A stretch of DNA of 64,000 bases from CAYQSU01 sp964420325 (GTDB lineage: Bacteria > Pseudomonadota > Alphaproteobacteria > Rhodospirillales > Defluviicoccaceae). Below the pieces are notes generated by a model that worked only from the letters and a program-made list of their open reading frames with translations, had not been told where the DNA came from and did not search any database. Below, in pieces: positions 19,505 through 28,058 of this stretch. Each line of letters starts with the position of its first letter. The first letter of the stretch is position 1. The position numbers and the translations under genes are program-made. The DNA is taken from positions 1 through 64,000 of the forward strand of contig CAYQSU010000003.1 of the NCBI GenBank assembly GCA_964420325.1, read 5' to 3'.

Positions 19505-20392
19505 TCATGCCGCTTCGCCCCGCATCAGCCGGCCGGCCGCGGCGGCCAGCGTCTCGAGGCTTTGCTGGGACGCCTCGCCGGCCGTGTCGACCGTGGCGTC
19601 GGCCATCCGGTGATAGGGCTCGCGCGCCTTCAGAATGGCCTTGAGGTCCTCCATCGCCTCATCGTTCTTGGCCATCGGCCGGAGATCGCCCTGCTCGATG
19701 ACGCGGGCCATATGATCCTCGGGATCGGCCTTGAGCCACACCGTGTGGGTCTTCTCGAGCAGGAACGAGAAGGTTGCCGCCTCGGAGACGATGCCGCCGC
19801 CGGTGGCGATGACGACGCGGTCGTGGGCGTTGACGACCGCCTCCAGGCAACGACGCTCGTAGCGGCGAAACGCCGCCTGCCCGCCCAAGGCGAGGATCTC
19901 CCCGATGCTGCCGCCGTATTCGCTCTCGAGGATGCGGTCGAGCTCGACGAAGGGAAAGCCGAGACGTTCGGCGAGCAGGCGTCCCAGCGTCGACTTGCCG
20001 GCGCCGCGGAGCCCGATGAGCGAGATGCGCTCGCGCTTGTCCCGGTTGCCGGTGCCCGACAGCATCAGTTCCAGTTGCCCCCGGATCTTAGCCAGCTCCG
20101 CCCGCGGCGCCGCCTCCAGAAGCTGTACGATGCGGGCCAGCTCCGCGCCGTTCTCGCCGCGGCTGGCGACCAGCTCGGCGAGCGGATAATCGACGGCGGC
20201 AGCGATCTGCCTGAGCACGGCGATCGACGGGTTGCCCGAGCCGCTTTCCAGCTGCGCGAGGTAACGCTCCGAGACCCCCGACTGGCGGGCGAGGATGCGG
20301 CGGGCCATGCCGCGCTTGGCCCGCGCCTCGCGCACCCGTCGCCCCAGGGTGGCAAGATAGTCTTCGAGGTCCTTGCTGACGTCGGCTTTCAC
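19505..20392 (-). CDS. boxR: BoxR/BzdR-type benzoyl-CoA-responsive transcription regulator
   Basis: This 295-residue regulator has an XRE-type helix-turn-helix near residues 20-75 (ARQSGVSERYLAQLESG) joined to a shikimate-kinase-like C-terminal domain with a Walker A loop (GLRGAGKSTLGRLLAERLG). This layout is specific to BzdR and BoxR, repressors relieved by benzoyl-CoA in Azoarcus. The chosen start is GTG 20392, preceded by AAGGAG at 8 bp; the longer frame upstream looks spurious. It lies upstream of boxC and divergent from the flavodoxin/benzoate-CoA ligase operon. It is the only obvious pathway regulator in the window and the best candidate for binding the repeated operator. Confidence 0.93.
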   Translation of the reverse strand: MKADVSKDLEDYLATLGRRVREARAKRGMARRILARQSGVSERYLAQLESGSGNPSIAVLRQIAAAVDYPLAELVASRGENGAELARIVQLLEAAPRAELAKIRGQLELMLSGTGNRDKRERISLIGLRGAGKSTLGRLLAERLGFPFVELDRILESEYGGSIGEILALGGQAAFRRYERRCLEAVVNAHDRVVIATGGGIVSEAATFSFLLEKTHTVWLKADPEDHMARVIEQGDLRPMAKNDEAMEDLKAILKAREPYHRMADATVDTAGEASQQSLETLAAAAGRLMRGEAA

Positions 20393-20489
20393 GATGACGC
20401 TCCTTGATCCGACCTGCCGCGGCCGCCCCGGCCGGTGCCGATCCGAGGCGGGGTCGCAGCCGTCATTCCCCTTTGCAGGCCGAACATGC

Positions 20490-20503
20490 TGCATTATATT
20501 GCC
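20490..20503. promoter_or_regulatory. Operator-like element between boxR and the flavodoxin gene
   Basis: The sequence TGCATTATATTGCC has the core GCA-TTATAT-TGC. On the plus strand TTTGCA (20472-20477), 17 bp, then TATATT (20495-20500) make a plausible promoter, so the element overlaps the -10 region of the flavodoxin/benzoate-CoA ligase operon. Confidence 0.6.
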
Positions 20504-20522
20504 GAATTCGGCGGGAGGAGCA

Positions 20523-20567
20523 ATGCGCAAGGTGGCAGCCGGCGCGATGCCGGGCGGATCAGCATGA
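20523..20567 (+). CDS. Possible 14-residue leader peptide overlapping the flavodoxin start
   Basis: An ATG behind a strong GGAGGAG site opens a 14-codon frame (MRKVAAGAMPGGSA) whose TGA overlaps the flavodoxin ATG as ATGA. The flavodoxin start itself has no clear ribosome site of its own. This suggests that the short frame delivers ribosomes to the flavodoxin gene. No known leader peptide is recognised, and the frame could be accidental. Confidence 0.35.
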   Translation: MRKVAAGAMPGGSA

Positions 20568-21055
20568 GCGAGCCCATCAAGATCCTCGTCGGCACGATGA
20601 CCGGCACGGCCGAGCTGGTGGCGGACGAGATCGCCGAGGTGCTGCAGAGCAAGGGGGTGGAGACCGAGATCGTCCTCATGGACGATGCCGGGCCGGACGT
20701 GTTCGAGCCGTCGGCCGGCTACGTCATCTGCACCTCGACCTACGGCCAGGGGGACGTTCCCGACAACGCCCGGGCGCTGTGCGCGGCGCTCGAGACCGAC
20801 CGCCCCGATCTCTCCGGCATCCGTTACGGCGTGTTCGCGCTGGGCGACATGACCTATGCGCAGACGTTCTGCTTCGGCGGCAGAAAGCTCGACGATATGC
20901 TGCGGGCGCTGGGCGCCGAGCGGATCGGCGACCGGCGCGAGCACGACGCCTCGTCGGGATCGCTGCCTGAAGACGAGGCGGCCGGCTGGGCGGAAGCCTG
21001 GTATGATCTGTACCGGCTGGCAACGGCCGACACCGAGCCGGCCGGCAGCGGTTGA
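20564..21055 (+). CDS. Flavodoxin domain protein (MioC-like)
   Basis: This 163-residue short-chain flavodoxin-fold protein carries the FMN phosphate loop in VGTMTGTAELVADEI, the second flavin loop region ICTSTYGQGDVPDNA, and GVFALGDMTYAQTFC. Flavodoxins carry one electron at low potential. It heads the operon with benzoate-CoA ligase, which suggests a job in the pathway, for example linking the adrenodoxin-type reductase to BoxB or donating to benzoyl-CoA reductase. The start is the ATG at 20564 (MSEPIKILV), four bases inside the end of a short upstream frame. The partner protein is not proven. Confidence 0.85.
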   Translation: MSEPIKILVGTMTGTAELVADEIAEVLQSKGVETEIVLMDDAGPDVFEPSAGYVICTSTYGQGDVPDNARALCAALETDRPDLSGIRYGVFALGDMTYAQTFCFGGRKLDDMLRALGAERIGDRREHDASSGSLPEDEAAGWAEAWYDLYRLATADTEPAGSG

Positions 21056-21123
21056 GGACGCCCGCTCGGCCGCGTCGCGACCGAAACCAACCCGGCGCGA
21101 AAGCCGGGACCAGGGAGGAAAAA

Positions 21124-22686
21124 ATGACCACGATTCACGAGATCGTCCTGGACCGATACAATGCCGCGGCCGACCTTTTGGAGCGCAACCTGGCCGCAGG
21201 CCGCGGCGACAAGCCGGCGTTCATCGACGAGGCCGGCGTGCACACGTACACCGATCTGGACCGCCTCAGCAGCAAGGTGGCGAACCTTCTCGCCGGCCGC
21301 GGCATCCGCATGGAAGAACGGGTGCTGATGTGCATGCTGGACACCGTCGAGTTCCCAGCCGTCTTTCTCGGCGCGATCAAGGCAGGCATCGTCCCGATCC
21401 CAGTGAACACCCGCCTCACCGCCGCCGAGTACGAGTTCATGCTGGAAGACAGCCGGGCACGCGCGCTGATCGTCTCCGAACCGCTGCTCCCCCAGTTCCT
21501 GCCGCACATCAACAGCCACAGGTTCCTCGAGACGGTGGTCGTCTGCGGCTCCGACGGGCACGGCTATGAGCGCCTCGACGACCTGCTTCGGGATCATGCC
21601 GACACCTTCGAGGTCGCGGCCACCCGTCGCGACGACATGTGCTTCTGGCTCTACACCTCGGGCACCACCGGCCGGCCGAAGGGTGCGGTGCATCTGCAGT
21701 CCCACATCATCGAGACCGCCGACCTCTACGCCATCCCGACCCTCGGCATCGACGAGACCGACGTGGTGTTCTCCGCGGCCAAGCTGTTCTTCGCCTACGG
21801 GCTCGGCAACGCCCTCTCCTTCCCGCTGGCGGTCGGCGCCACCACCATCCTGCATGCCGGACCGCCCGAGCCCAAGGCGGTGTGCAGCATCCTCCGCGAG
21901 ATGCGCCCGACGGTCTTCTATGGCGTGCCGACCCTGTTCGCCATGCTGCTTGCCTGCGGCGAGCTCCCCGGCCCGGGCGAGCACTCGATGCGCCTGGCGA
22001 CATCGGCCGGCGAGGCCCTGCCCGCCGATCTCTACCGCCGATTCAAGGAGAGGACGGGCGTCGATATCCTCGACGGCCTCGGCTCGACCGAGATGCTGCA
22101 CATCTTCATCACCAACCGGCCGATGGACATCAAGCCGGGATCATCCGGGAGGACGGTTCCGGGCTACGAGCTCCGGCTCGTCGATGACGACGGCTGCGTC
22201 ATCGAGAAACCCGGCGAGTTGGGCATGCTCGAGGTCTCCGGACCGACGAGTGCGGTCATGTACTGGAACCAGCGCGATCGCAGCCGCGACACCTTCCGCG
22301 GCCGCTGGACACGTACCGGCGACAAGTACAGCCGCGATGAGCACGGATACTACACCTATGCCGGCCGTGCCGACGACATGCTGAAGGTGGGCGGCATCTA
22401 CGTCTCGCCGTTCGAGGTCGAAGCGGCCATCCTCAAGCACGAGAAGGTGCTGGAGGCGGCGGTGGTCGGACATCCGGACCGCGATGACCTGATCAAGCCG
22501 AAGGCCTTCGTCGTCTTGCGTCCGGGCGTGCAGCCCACGGACGAGCTCGCCGACGACATCAAGACCTTCGTCAAGGGCGAGCTCGCCGCCTTCAAGTACC
22601 CCCGCTGGGTCGAGTTCATCGATCAGCTGCCGAAGACGGCCACCGGCAAGATCCAGCGGTTCAAGCTTCGCGCCCGCGCCGCCTGA
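21124..22686 (+). CDS. badA: Benzoate-CoA ligase
   Basis: This 520-residue AMP-forming ligase activates benzoate to benzoyl-CoA with ATP, the entry step for both the box and bcr routes. Motifs are LYTSGTTGRPKGAV, the aromatic pocket region AKLFFAYGLGNALSF, LGSTEMLHIF, TGDKYSRDEHGYY and the C-terminal hinge GGIYVSPFEVE. The catalytic lysine is Lys509 in PKTATGKIQRF, a PK-x2-x-GK sequence like the site acetylated by Pat in Rhodopseudomonas BadA. The start ATG follows GGGAGGAAAAA. The stop overlaps the next gene (TGATG). 2-Aminobenzoate or hydroxybenzoate as alternative substrates cannot be excluded. Confidence 0.94.
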   Translation: MTTIHEIVLDRYNAAADLLERNLAAGRGDKPAFIDEAGVHTYTDLDRLSSKVANLLAGRGIRMEERVLMCMLDTVEFPAVFLGAIKAGIVPIPVNTRLTAAEYEFMLEDSRARALIVSEPLLPQFLPHINSHRFLETVVVCGSDGHGYERLDDLLRDHADTFEVAATRRDDMCFWLYTSGTTGRPKGAVHLQSHIIETADLYAIPTLGIDETDVVFSAAKLFFAYGLGNALSFPLAVGATTILHAGPPEPKAVCSILREMRPTVFYGVPTLFAMLLACGELPGPGEHSMRLATSAGEALPADLYRRFKERTGVDILDGLGSTEMLHIFITNRPMDIKPGSSGRTVPGYELRLVDDDGCVIEKPGELGMLEVSGPTSAVMYWNQRDRSRDTFRGRWTRTGDKYSRDEHGYYTYAGRADDMLKVGGIYVSPFEVEAAILKHEKVLEAAVVGHPDRDDLIKPKAFVVLRPGVQPTDELADDIKTFVKGELAAFKYPRWVEFIDQLPKTATGKIQRFKLRARAA

Positions 22687-23498
22687 TGGAGGCGTCATCG
22701 CCGCCGGCGGCCGAGGTGTTCTTCGAGAGGATCGCCGATCGCGACATCGAGTGCGTCCGGTATCCGTCGGCGCGGGCGGGGGCACCCCCTCTCGTGTTTC
22801 TCCATGACGGCATCGGCTCGGTCGCGATGTGGCGCGGCTTTCCCGCCGAGGTGGCCGCCGCCACCGGGGCCGCCGCCTTCGTCTACTCGCGGCACGGCAA
22901 CGGCTGGTCGAGCACGCTCGCCCGGCCGTTGGAGGTCGACTACATGCACACCGAGGCGCTCGAGGGGTTGCCGGAGCTCCTCGACCGGCAGAGCATCGAC
23001 GCGCCGATCCTGATCGGCCAGAGCGACGGCGCCTCGATCGCCCTCATTCACGCCGGCGGCAGCCGACGTCCAGTGCGCGGCCTCGTCCTCGAGGCGCCGC
23101 ACGTGTTCGTGGAAGACCTCACCATCGCCTCGATCGAGGCGGCGAAACGGACCTTCCTGGAAACCGGCCTCAAGGACAGGCTCCGGCGCCATCACCGGGA
23201 TCCGGAGGCGTCGTTCTTCGGGTGGAACGACGTCTGGCTCCGTCCGGAGTTCCGCGACTGGAACATCGAGCGCTATCTCTCCGCCGTAACCTGCCCGGTT
23301 CTCGCCCTTCAGGGCGAGGATGACGAGTACGGCACCCTGGCCCAGATCGAGGCCATCGAGCGGCAGGTGTCGGGGCCTTTCCAGAAGATCATCTTGCGCG
23401 ACTGCGGTCATACCCCGCATCGTGACCAGCACCAGCGGACGCTTCGGGCGATCTGCGACTTCGTCGCCGCAGTGGAAGGCATGTACCATGGCCGATGA
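22686..23498 (+). CDS. Alpha/beta hydrolase in the benzoate-CoA ligase operon
   Basis: This 270-residue alpha/beta hydrolase has the nucleophile elbow LIGQSDGASIALIH, an acid near LALQGEDDEYG and the histidine in DCGHTPHRDQ. It begins in the stop codon of the ligase (TGATG) and overlaps the next gene. Such hydrolases often accompany box genes; release of trapped CoA esters or lactone hydrolysis has been suggested, but none can be assigned from sequence alone. Cytoplasmic; no signal peptide. Confidence 0.85.
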   Translation: MEASSPPAAEVFFERIADRDIECVRYPSARAGAPPLVFLHDGIGSVAMWRGFPAEVAAATGAAAFVYSRHGNGWSSTLARPLEVDYMHTEALEGLPELLDRQSIDAPILIGQSDGASIALIHAGGSRRPVRGLVLEAPHVFVEDLTIASIEAAKRTFLETGLKDRLRRHHRDPEASFFGWNDVWLRPEFRDWNIERYLSAVTCPVLALQGEDDEYGTLAQIEAIERQVSGPFQKIILRDCGHTPHRDQHQRTLRAICDFVAAVEGMYHGR

Positions 23499-24573
23499 CG
23501 CCATCATCCTCGCAGAATGGGATCTCGTTTTCCCTTTTCCGGATGCGCCGCGCCCGGCCGAGATGATCGAGGTCGCGCCAGGCGTGCACTGGGTCCGCAT
23601 GCCGATGCCGCTCGCCCTCGACCATATCAACCTGTGGCTGATCGAGGACGGCGACCGGTGGACGGTCATCGACTCCGGACTGGGCCGGGAGGAGACCTGC
23701 GCGCTGTGGCAACGGATCTTCGACGGGCCCGCCCGCGGGCGTCGGCCCGCCCGCCTGATCTGCACCCATTACCACCCCGATCACTTCGGTCTCTCCGGCT
23801 GGCTTGCCCGCACCTTCGGCGTCGAGGTGATGATGACCGAGACCGAGTGGGTGATCGGCACCCTGTTGCAGCGTCTCAGCGACGAAAGCTTCGCCGCCGG
23901 ACAGGATGCGTTCTTTGCCAAGCACGGCCTCGCGCCGGAAATGCGGAAGTGGTTCCTCGGCATCGGCAACAACTACCGCAAGCGCGTCCTGCCGTCGCCG
24001 GAGCGGTTCACGCGGATCCGTGACGGCGATGCGGTTACGATCGGTGAGCACGCCTGGCAGGTGATCACCGTCGAGGGCCACGCCGCCCAGCAGGCCTGCC
24101 TCCACTGCCGCGAGCTCGGCGTCCTCATCTCCGGCGACCAGGTGCTGCCGGAGATCACACCCAACATCTCCGTCCACTGGTTCAAGAGCGGCTCGCGCCC
24201 GCTCGCCGACTTTCTCGTGAGCCTCGGCCGGCTGGAGGATCTGCCCGAGGACACGCTGGTCCTGCCGTCCCACAAGCTGCCGTTCCTTGGCCTTCGCACC
24301 CGAATCCGGGAGCTCCGCTGGCACCATGCGGCGCGGCTTGCCGAGCTGGAAGCGGCGCTCCTGGACGGCGAGGCGCGAACCGCCGCCGAGGTTCTGCCGG
24401 CGCTGTTCCACCATCGGCTGTTGACCGTCGCCGAGGGCCGGGATCTTCACCACATGATGTTCGCCATCGGCGAGGCCGTGGCCCATCTCGATCACCTTGT
24501 CGACGAGGGCCGGTTGACGAGCCGAACCCGCGCCGACGGCGTGTCCGTGTACGCTCTTGCTGAGGGCAGCTGA
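23488..24573 (+). CDS. Metallo-beta-lactamase-fold hydrolase
   Basis: This 361-residue protein has the metal motif in CTHYHPDHFGLSGWL, a second ligand in VEGHAAQQACLH, the bridging aspartate in LISGDQVLPEIT, and a late histidine in LPSHKLPF, as in glyoxalase II-like and thioesterase-like members. A winged-helix-like C-terminus (AHLDHLVDEGRLTSRTR) is typical of a subfamily often seen with CoA ester pathways. It overlaps the previous gene by 11 bp and ends the operon, convergent with livF. A thioesterase role on dead-end CoA esters is plausible but not shown. Confidence 0.85.
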   Translation: MADDAIILAEWDLVFPFPDAPRPAEMIEVAPGVHWVRMPMPLALDHINLWLIEDGDRWTVIDSGLGREETCALWQRIFDGPARGRRPARLICTHYHPDHFGLSGWLARTFGVEVMMTETEWVIGTLLQRLSDESFAAGQDAFFAKHGLAPEMRKWFLGIGNNYRKRVLPSPERFTRIRDGDAVTIGEHAWQVITVEGHAAQQACLHCRELGVLISGDQVLPEITPNISVHWFKSGSRPLADFLVSLGRLEDLPEDTLVLPSHKLPFLGLRTRIRELRWHHAARLAELEAALLDGEARTAAEVLPALFHHRLLTVAEGRDLHHMMFAIGEAVAHLDHLVDEGRLTSRTRADGVSVYALAEGS

Positions 24574-24589
24574 CCTGCCGGTCGAAGAA

Positions 24590-25303
24590 TCAGACGCCCA
24601 GGTGGCGATGGAGGAGCGCGGGATTCTGCACGAGACCGGCTCCGTCGCCGTCGAACACCGCTTCGCCCTTGACCAGGATGACGTGGCGGTCGGCGACGTC
24701 GAGCAGCCTCTTGACGTTCTTGTCGACGATGACGCAGGCGATGCCGGCGGCCTTGATCGCCTCGATGACCCGCCAGATCTCCTCGCGCACCAGCGGCGCA
24801 AGCCCTTCGGTCGCCTCGTCGAGGAGAAGGATCTGGGGATGGGTCATCAGCGCCCGGCCGATGGTCAGCATCTGCTGCTCGCCGCCGGAAAGATTGTTGC
24901 CCCAGGTGTCCTGACGGGAGGCCAGCCGCGGAAACAGCGCGAACACCGACTCGAGGCTCCAGGCGGGCGTCTCGTTCGCCCGCGGACGGGCGGCCACCAC
25001 CAGGTTCTCCTTGACCGTCAGGTTGGGGAAGATCGCCCGGCCTTCGGGAACGTAGCCGACGCCCGAGCCCGCGATGCGATGGGTCGGCATGCGCCCGGCC
25101 TCGCGCCCGAGCACGCGGAGCCGACCCTTGCCGGGCCGGATCAGCCCCATGATCGTCCTCAGCGTCGTCGTCTTGCCCATGCCGTTGCGGCCCATCAGGC
25201 TCATGCATTCGCCGCGCCGCAAGCGGAACGAGACACCGCGCAGGATGTGGCTCTGGCCGAGGAAGGCGTGGATGCCGTCAAGCTCGAGCACCGGCTCGTT
25301 CAT
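24590..25303 (-). CDS. livF: Branched-chain-type ABC transporter ATPase LivF (system 1)
   Basis: This 237-residue ATP-binding subunit has Walker A GRNGMGKTTTLRT, the signature NLSGGEQQMLTIGRA and Walker B ILLLDEATEGLAP. It powers import with LivG, LivH, LivM and a periplasmic binding protein. The start is ATG 25303 (MNEPVLELDGIHAFLG), overlapping the livG stop by four bases. It is the last gene of the livKHMGF order. Position inside an aromatic island suggests an aromatic acid or related carboxylate as substrate rather than leucine. The Walker B follow-on reads DEATEG, where DEPTEG is common. Confidence 0.92.
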   Translation of the reverse strand: MNEPVLELDGIHAFLGQSHILRGVSFRLRRGECMSLMGRNGMGKTTTLRTIMGLIRPGKGRLRVLGREAGRMPTHRIAGSGVGYVPEGRAIFPNLTVKENLVVAARPRANETPAWSLESVFALFPRLASRQDTWGNNLSGGEQQMLTIGRALMTHPQILLLDEATEGLAPLVREEIWRVIEAIKAAGIACVIVDKNVKRLLDVADRHVILVKGEAVFDGDGAGLVQNPALLHRHLGV

Positions 25304-26064
25304 GCCAACGCCTCCGGCATCTCGTCGCCGAGATAGGCCTTGCGCACCGTCTCGCTCGAGCGGATCTGCTCCGGCGGCCCGGTTTCGAGGATGCTGCCGC
25401 TGACCATCACCGTGAGGTGGTCGGCGACGGCGAACACGGCGTCCATGTCGTGCTCGATGAGGACGAGGCAGTGCTCGTCGGCAAGGCCACGGATCAGGCG
25501 GAGGATGCCGTCTGTCTCCTCGGGCCCCATGCCGGCGAGAGGCTCGTCGAGGAGAAGCGCGCTCGGCTCCGTCGCCAGCAGCATGGCGATCTCCAGCTGA
25601 CGCTGCTCGCCGTGGCTGAGCGCGGCGGCGACGGTGTCGCCGCGGGCCGCGAGGCCGGTGAGCGTCAGCGCGCGGTCGACCCGGATCGCCACCTCGCGGT
25701 AGCTTCTGGCCGGCCGGAAGAAGCGCATGCACGATTTCATGCGAGACTGCGCCGCGAGCCAGACGTTGCGCTGGCACGTGAACGGCGGAAAGATGTTGGT
25801 GATCTGGTAGCTGCGGCCGATGCCTGCCTGTGAGACACGGTGCGGCGGCCAGCCGGTGATGTCCCGCCCGCGGTAGAGGATCTGGCCCTTGCTCGGCACC
25901 AGGTCGCCGGACAGCAGGTTGATCAGCGTCGTCTTGCCGGCGCCGTTCGGACCGATGATGGCGTTCACCCGGCCGGGCGCGAAGCCGATCGAGACGTCCT
26001 TGACCGCGAACAGGCCGCCGAAGCTCTTCGAGACCGACCGCGTCTCCAGAAGCGTTGGGCTCAT
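25300..26064 (-). CDS. livG: Branched-chain-type ABC transporter ATPase LivG (system 1)
   Basis: This 254-residue ATPase subunit starts MSPTLLETRSVSKSFGG. Walker A is IIGPNGAGKTTLINLL, Q-loop region GIGRSYQITNIFPPFT, signature LSHGEQRQLEIAM and Walker B ALLLDEPLAGMGP. It pairs with LivF at the inner membrane. The start overlaps the livM stop (ATGA). Confidence 0.93.
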   Translation of the reverse strand: MSPTLLETRSVSKSFGGLFAVKDVSIGFAPGRVNAIIGPNGAGKTTLINLLSGDLVPSKGQILYRGRDITGWPPHRVSQAGIGRSYQITNIFPPFTCQRNVWLAAQSRMKSCMRFFRPARSYREVAIRVDRALTLTGLAARGDTVAAALSHGEQRQLEIAMLLATEPSALLLDEPLAGMGPEETDGILRLIRGLADEHCLVLIEHDMDAVFAVADHLTVMVSGSILETGPPEQIRSSETVRKAYLGDEMPEALA

Positions 26065-27062
26065 GGCCGCGGCTTCTCCGACCTGGACCGGCCGCCGCCG
26101 ATGGCCAGCAACAGGCCGGCCAGCCCGTTCCTGAGCAGGAGGACGACGGCGATCACGAACAGGCCCATGAGAATCTGCCAATGCTCGGACAGGTATCCCG
26201 TGATGGCGCGGTCGCGGACGATCTCCTCGACGCCGATGAGCGCGATCGCGCCGAGCAGCGAGCCGAACAGCGTCCCCATGCCGCCGAGGATGACCACGAC
26301 GAGGCCGATCCCGGACTCGCGCCAGCCGAGGAGCTGCGGCGAGACGAAGCCGTCGATGCAGGCGAAGATGAAGCCGGCGAGCCCGGCAATGATCGCCGAG
26401 ACGACAAAGCTCGCCAGCTTGAAGCGGTAGGTGTTGTAGCCGAGCGCCCACATCCGGTGCTCATTGATCTTGATGCCCTGGATCACCTCGCCGAACGGCG
26501 AGCGCAGAATGACGACCAGAAGCCCGTAGCAGCCGACCAGACAGAACAGTGCGAAGTAGTAGAGGCTCTCACGGTTCTCGAAGTCGACGATGGTGGCCCC
26601 GCCCAAGGTCAGCGCCGGCTTGAACCAGATGTAGGCGCCGTCCGAGCCGCCGGCGATCGGCGAATCGTGGAAGAAAAAGAACAGCATCTGGGCGAAGGCG
26701 AGGGTCACCATGATGAAGTAGATGCCGCTGGTCCGCACGACCAGGGCGCCGATGAGGGTCGCTGCGAGCGCCGTCATGCCGAGGCAGAGGGCGAGCGCCG
26801 TCGCCAGGTCTGCGGCTTCGCTGACCGGCGAGGAGAGCTGCAGCACATAGGCGGAGAGCCCGAAGAAGGCGGCATGCCCCAGGCTGACGAGCCCGGTGTA
26901 GCCGAGCAGGAGGTCGAGGCTCATGGCGAACAGGGCGAAGACGATGATCCGCGTCGCCAGCTTGAGGGCGTAGACGTCGCCGGCCAGCGGCACCGCCGCC
27001 AGTGCTAGAACCACACCGACCATGACCACAGCGACCAGCCGATCGGGGACGATGACCGTCAT
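26061..27062 (-). CDS. livM: Branched-chain-type ABC transporter permease LivM (system 1)
   Basis: This 333-residue integral membrane permease has about ten hydrophobic segments and the LivM signature SLDLLLGYTGLVSLGHAAFFG. It begins MTVIVPDRLVAVVMVG at ATG 27062, overlapping the livH stop by four bases. The EAA-like loop region is around SEHWQILMG. It forms the channel with LivH. Confidence 0.93.
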   Translation of the reverse strand: MTVIVPDRLVAVVMVGVVLALAAVPLAGDVYALKLATRIIVFALFAMSLDLLLGYTGLVSLGHAAFFGLSAYVLQLSSPVSEAADLATALALCLGMTALAATLIGALVVRTSGIYFIMVTLAFAQMLFFFFHDSPIAGGSDGAYIWFKPALTLGGATIVDFENRESLYYFALFCLVGCYGLLVVILRSPFGEVIQGIKINEHRMWALGYNTYRFKLASFVVSAIIAGLAGFIFACIDGFVSPQLLGWRESGIGLVVVILGGMGTLFGSLLGAIALIGVEEIVRDRAITGYLSEHWQILMGLFVIAVVLLLRNGLAGLLLAIGGGRSRSEKPRP

Positions 27063-27940
27063 CCGCGGGTCCGACCGAACAGGCCGGCCGGCCGCCACAA
27101 CAGCACGGCCGCCATCGCCGCGTAGACCGCCGCCGATGCGAACCCCGGAAACCCGCGCAGGTACACTTGGCCGTAGACGTCGGCAAGGCCGATCAAGAGC
27201 GCGCCGACGAAGGCGCCCTTGATCGAGCCGATGCCGCCGATGACGACGACGACGAAGGAGATGATCAGCACATGCTCGCCGATGCCCGGATAGACGGATC
27301 GGTCTGGCGCGGCGACGATGCCGGCGAGCGCGGTGAGCGTGACGCCGATCGCGAACACCGTGGTGAACAGGAGCCCGGTGTTGATGCCGAGGCTGCGCAC
27401 CATCTCCGGGTTCGATGCGGCGGCGCGGATGCGCATGCCGAGCCGGGTGCGATGGATGACGAGCCAGAGCACCCCGGCCAGGGCCAGGCACAGGGCCGAC
27501 AGGAAAAGGCGGTAGGCGGGATAGCTGAGGGTCTCCGTTACGGGCACCGAGACGTTGAGGAACGCCGGCTTCGCCACGCTGTGCGGATCGTTGCCCCAGA
27601 GGATCGACTGCCCCTCGTTGAAGATGAGGATGAGGCCGAAGGTGAGGAGCACCTGCTGCAGGTGATCGCGATGGTAGAGGTGGACGATGAACAGCCGCTC
27701 GATGACGACGCCCAGCGCCGCCGCCAGCGGCACGCCGAGAAGGATCGCTCCGAAGATGCTGCCGGTCCACTGCGTCAGCGAAAGGGCGAGATAGGCTCCG
27801 ATCATGTAGAACGAGCCGTGGGCGAGATTGATTACGCCCATGATGCCGAAGATGATCGTGAGCCCGCTGGCGATCAGGAACAGCAGAAGCCCGTACTGTA
27901 TGCCGTTCACCGTCTGCAGCAGAAAGAGGGTGAGGTCCAT
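27059..27940 (-). CDS. livH: Branched-chain-type ABC transporter permease LivH (system 1)
   Basis: This 293-residue permease carries the LivH pattern GLLLFLIASGLTIIFGIMGV followed by INLAHGSFYMIGAYLAL, and VVVIGGIGSIKGAFVGALLIG near the C-terminus. It is separated from the binding-protein gene by 118 bp that contain a strong stem-loop, which could set the ratio of binding protein to permease. Confidence 0.93.
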   Translation of the reverse strand: MDLTLFLLQTVNGIQYGLLLFLIASGLTIIFGIMGVINLAHGSFYMIGAYLALSLTQWTGSIFGAILLGVPLAAALGVVIERLFIVHLYHRDHLQQVLLTFGLILIFNEGQSILWGNDPHSVAKPAFLNVSVPVTETLSYPAYRLFLSALCLALAGVLWLVIHRTRLGMRIRAAASNPEMVRSLGINTGLLFTTVFAIGVTLTALAGIVAAPDRSVYPGIGEHVLIISFVVVVIGGIGSIKGAFVGALLIGLADVYGQVYLRGFPGFASAAVYAAMAAVLLWRPAGLFGRTRG

Positions 27941-27994
27941 TCCCGCGGGTTCCGGGCTCGACTTCGGGCCGCATGCGCAGAATCAAGGCTTGGC

Positions 27995-28030
27995 GGGGCG
28001 CCGCCGGCCGCGGACGGCCGAGGGCGCCCC
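27995..28030 (-). other. Strong stem-loop between the binding-protein gene and livH (system 1)
   Basis: GGGGCGCC (27995-28002) pairs with GGCGCCCC (28023-28030), and inside them GGCCG (28006-28010) pairs with CGGCC (28015-28019). No U-tract follows on the minus strand, so this is more likely an mRNA-stabilising or partial-attenuation structure than a full terminator. Confidence 0.6.
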
Positions 28031-28058
28031 GGTGAGCGGGCGATGCGGCCGTCGGTGC

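Noticed and set aside
20393..20944. Longer form of boxR
   Set aside because: The added N-terminus has no similarity to BoxR/BzdR and crosses the divergent promoter and flavodoxin gene; GTG 20392 has a good ribosome site.
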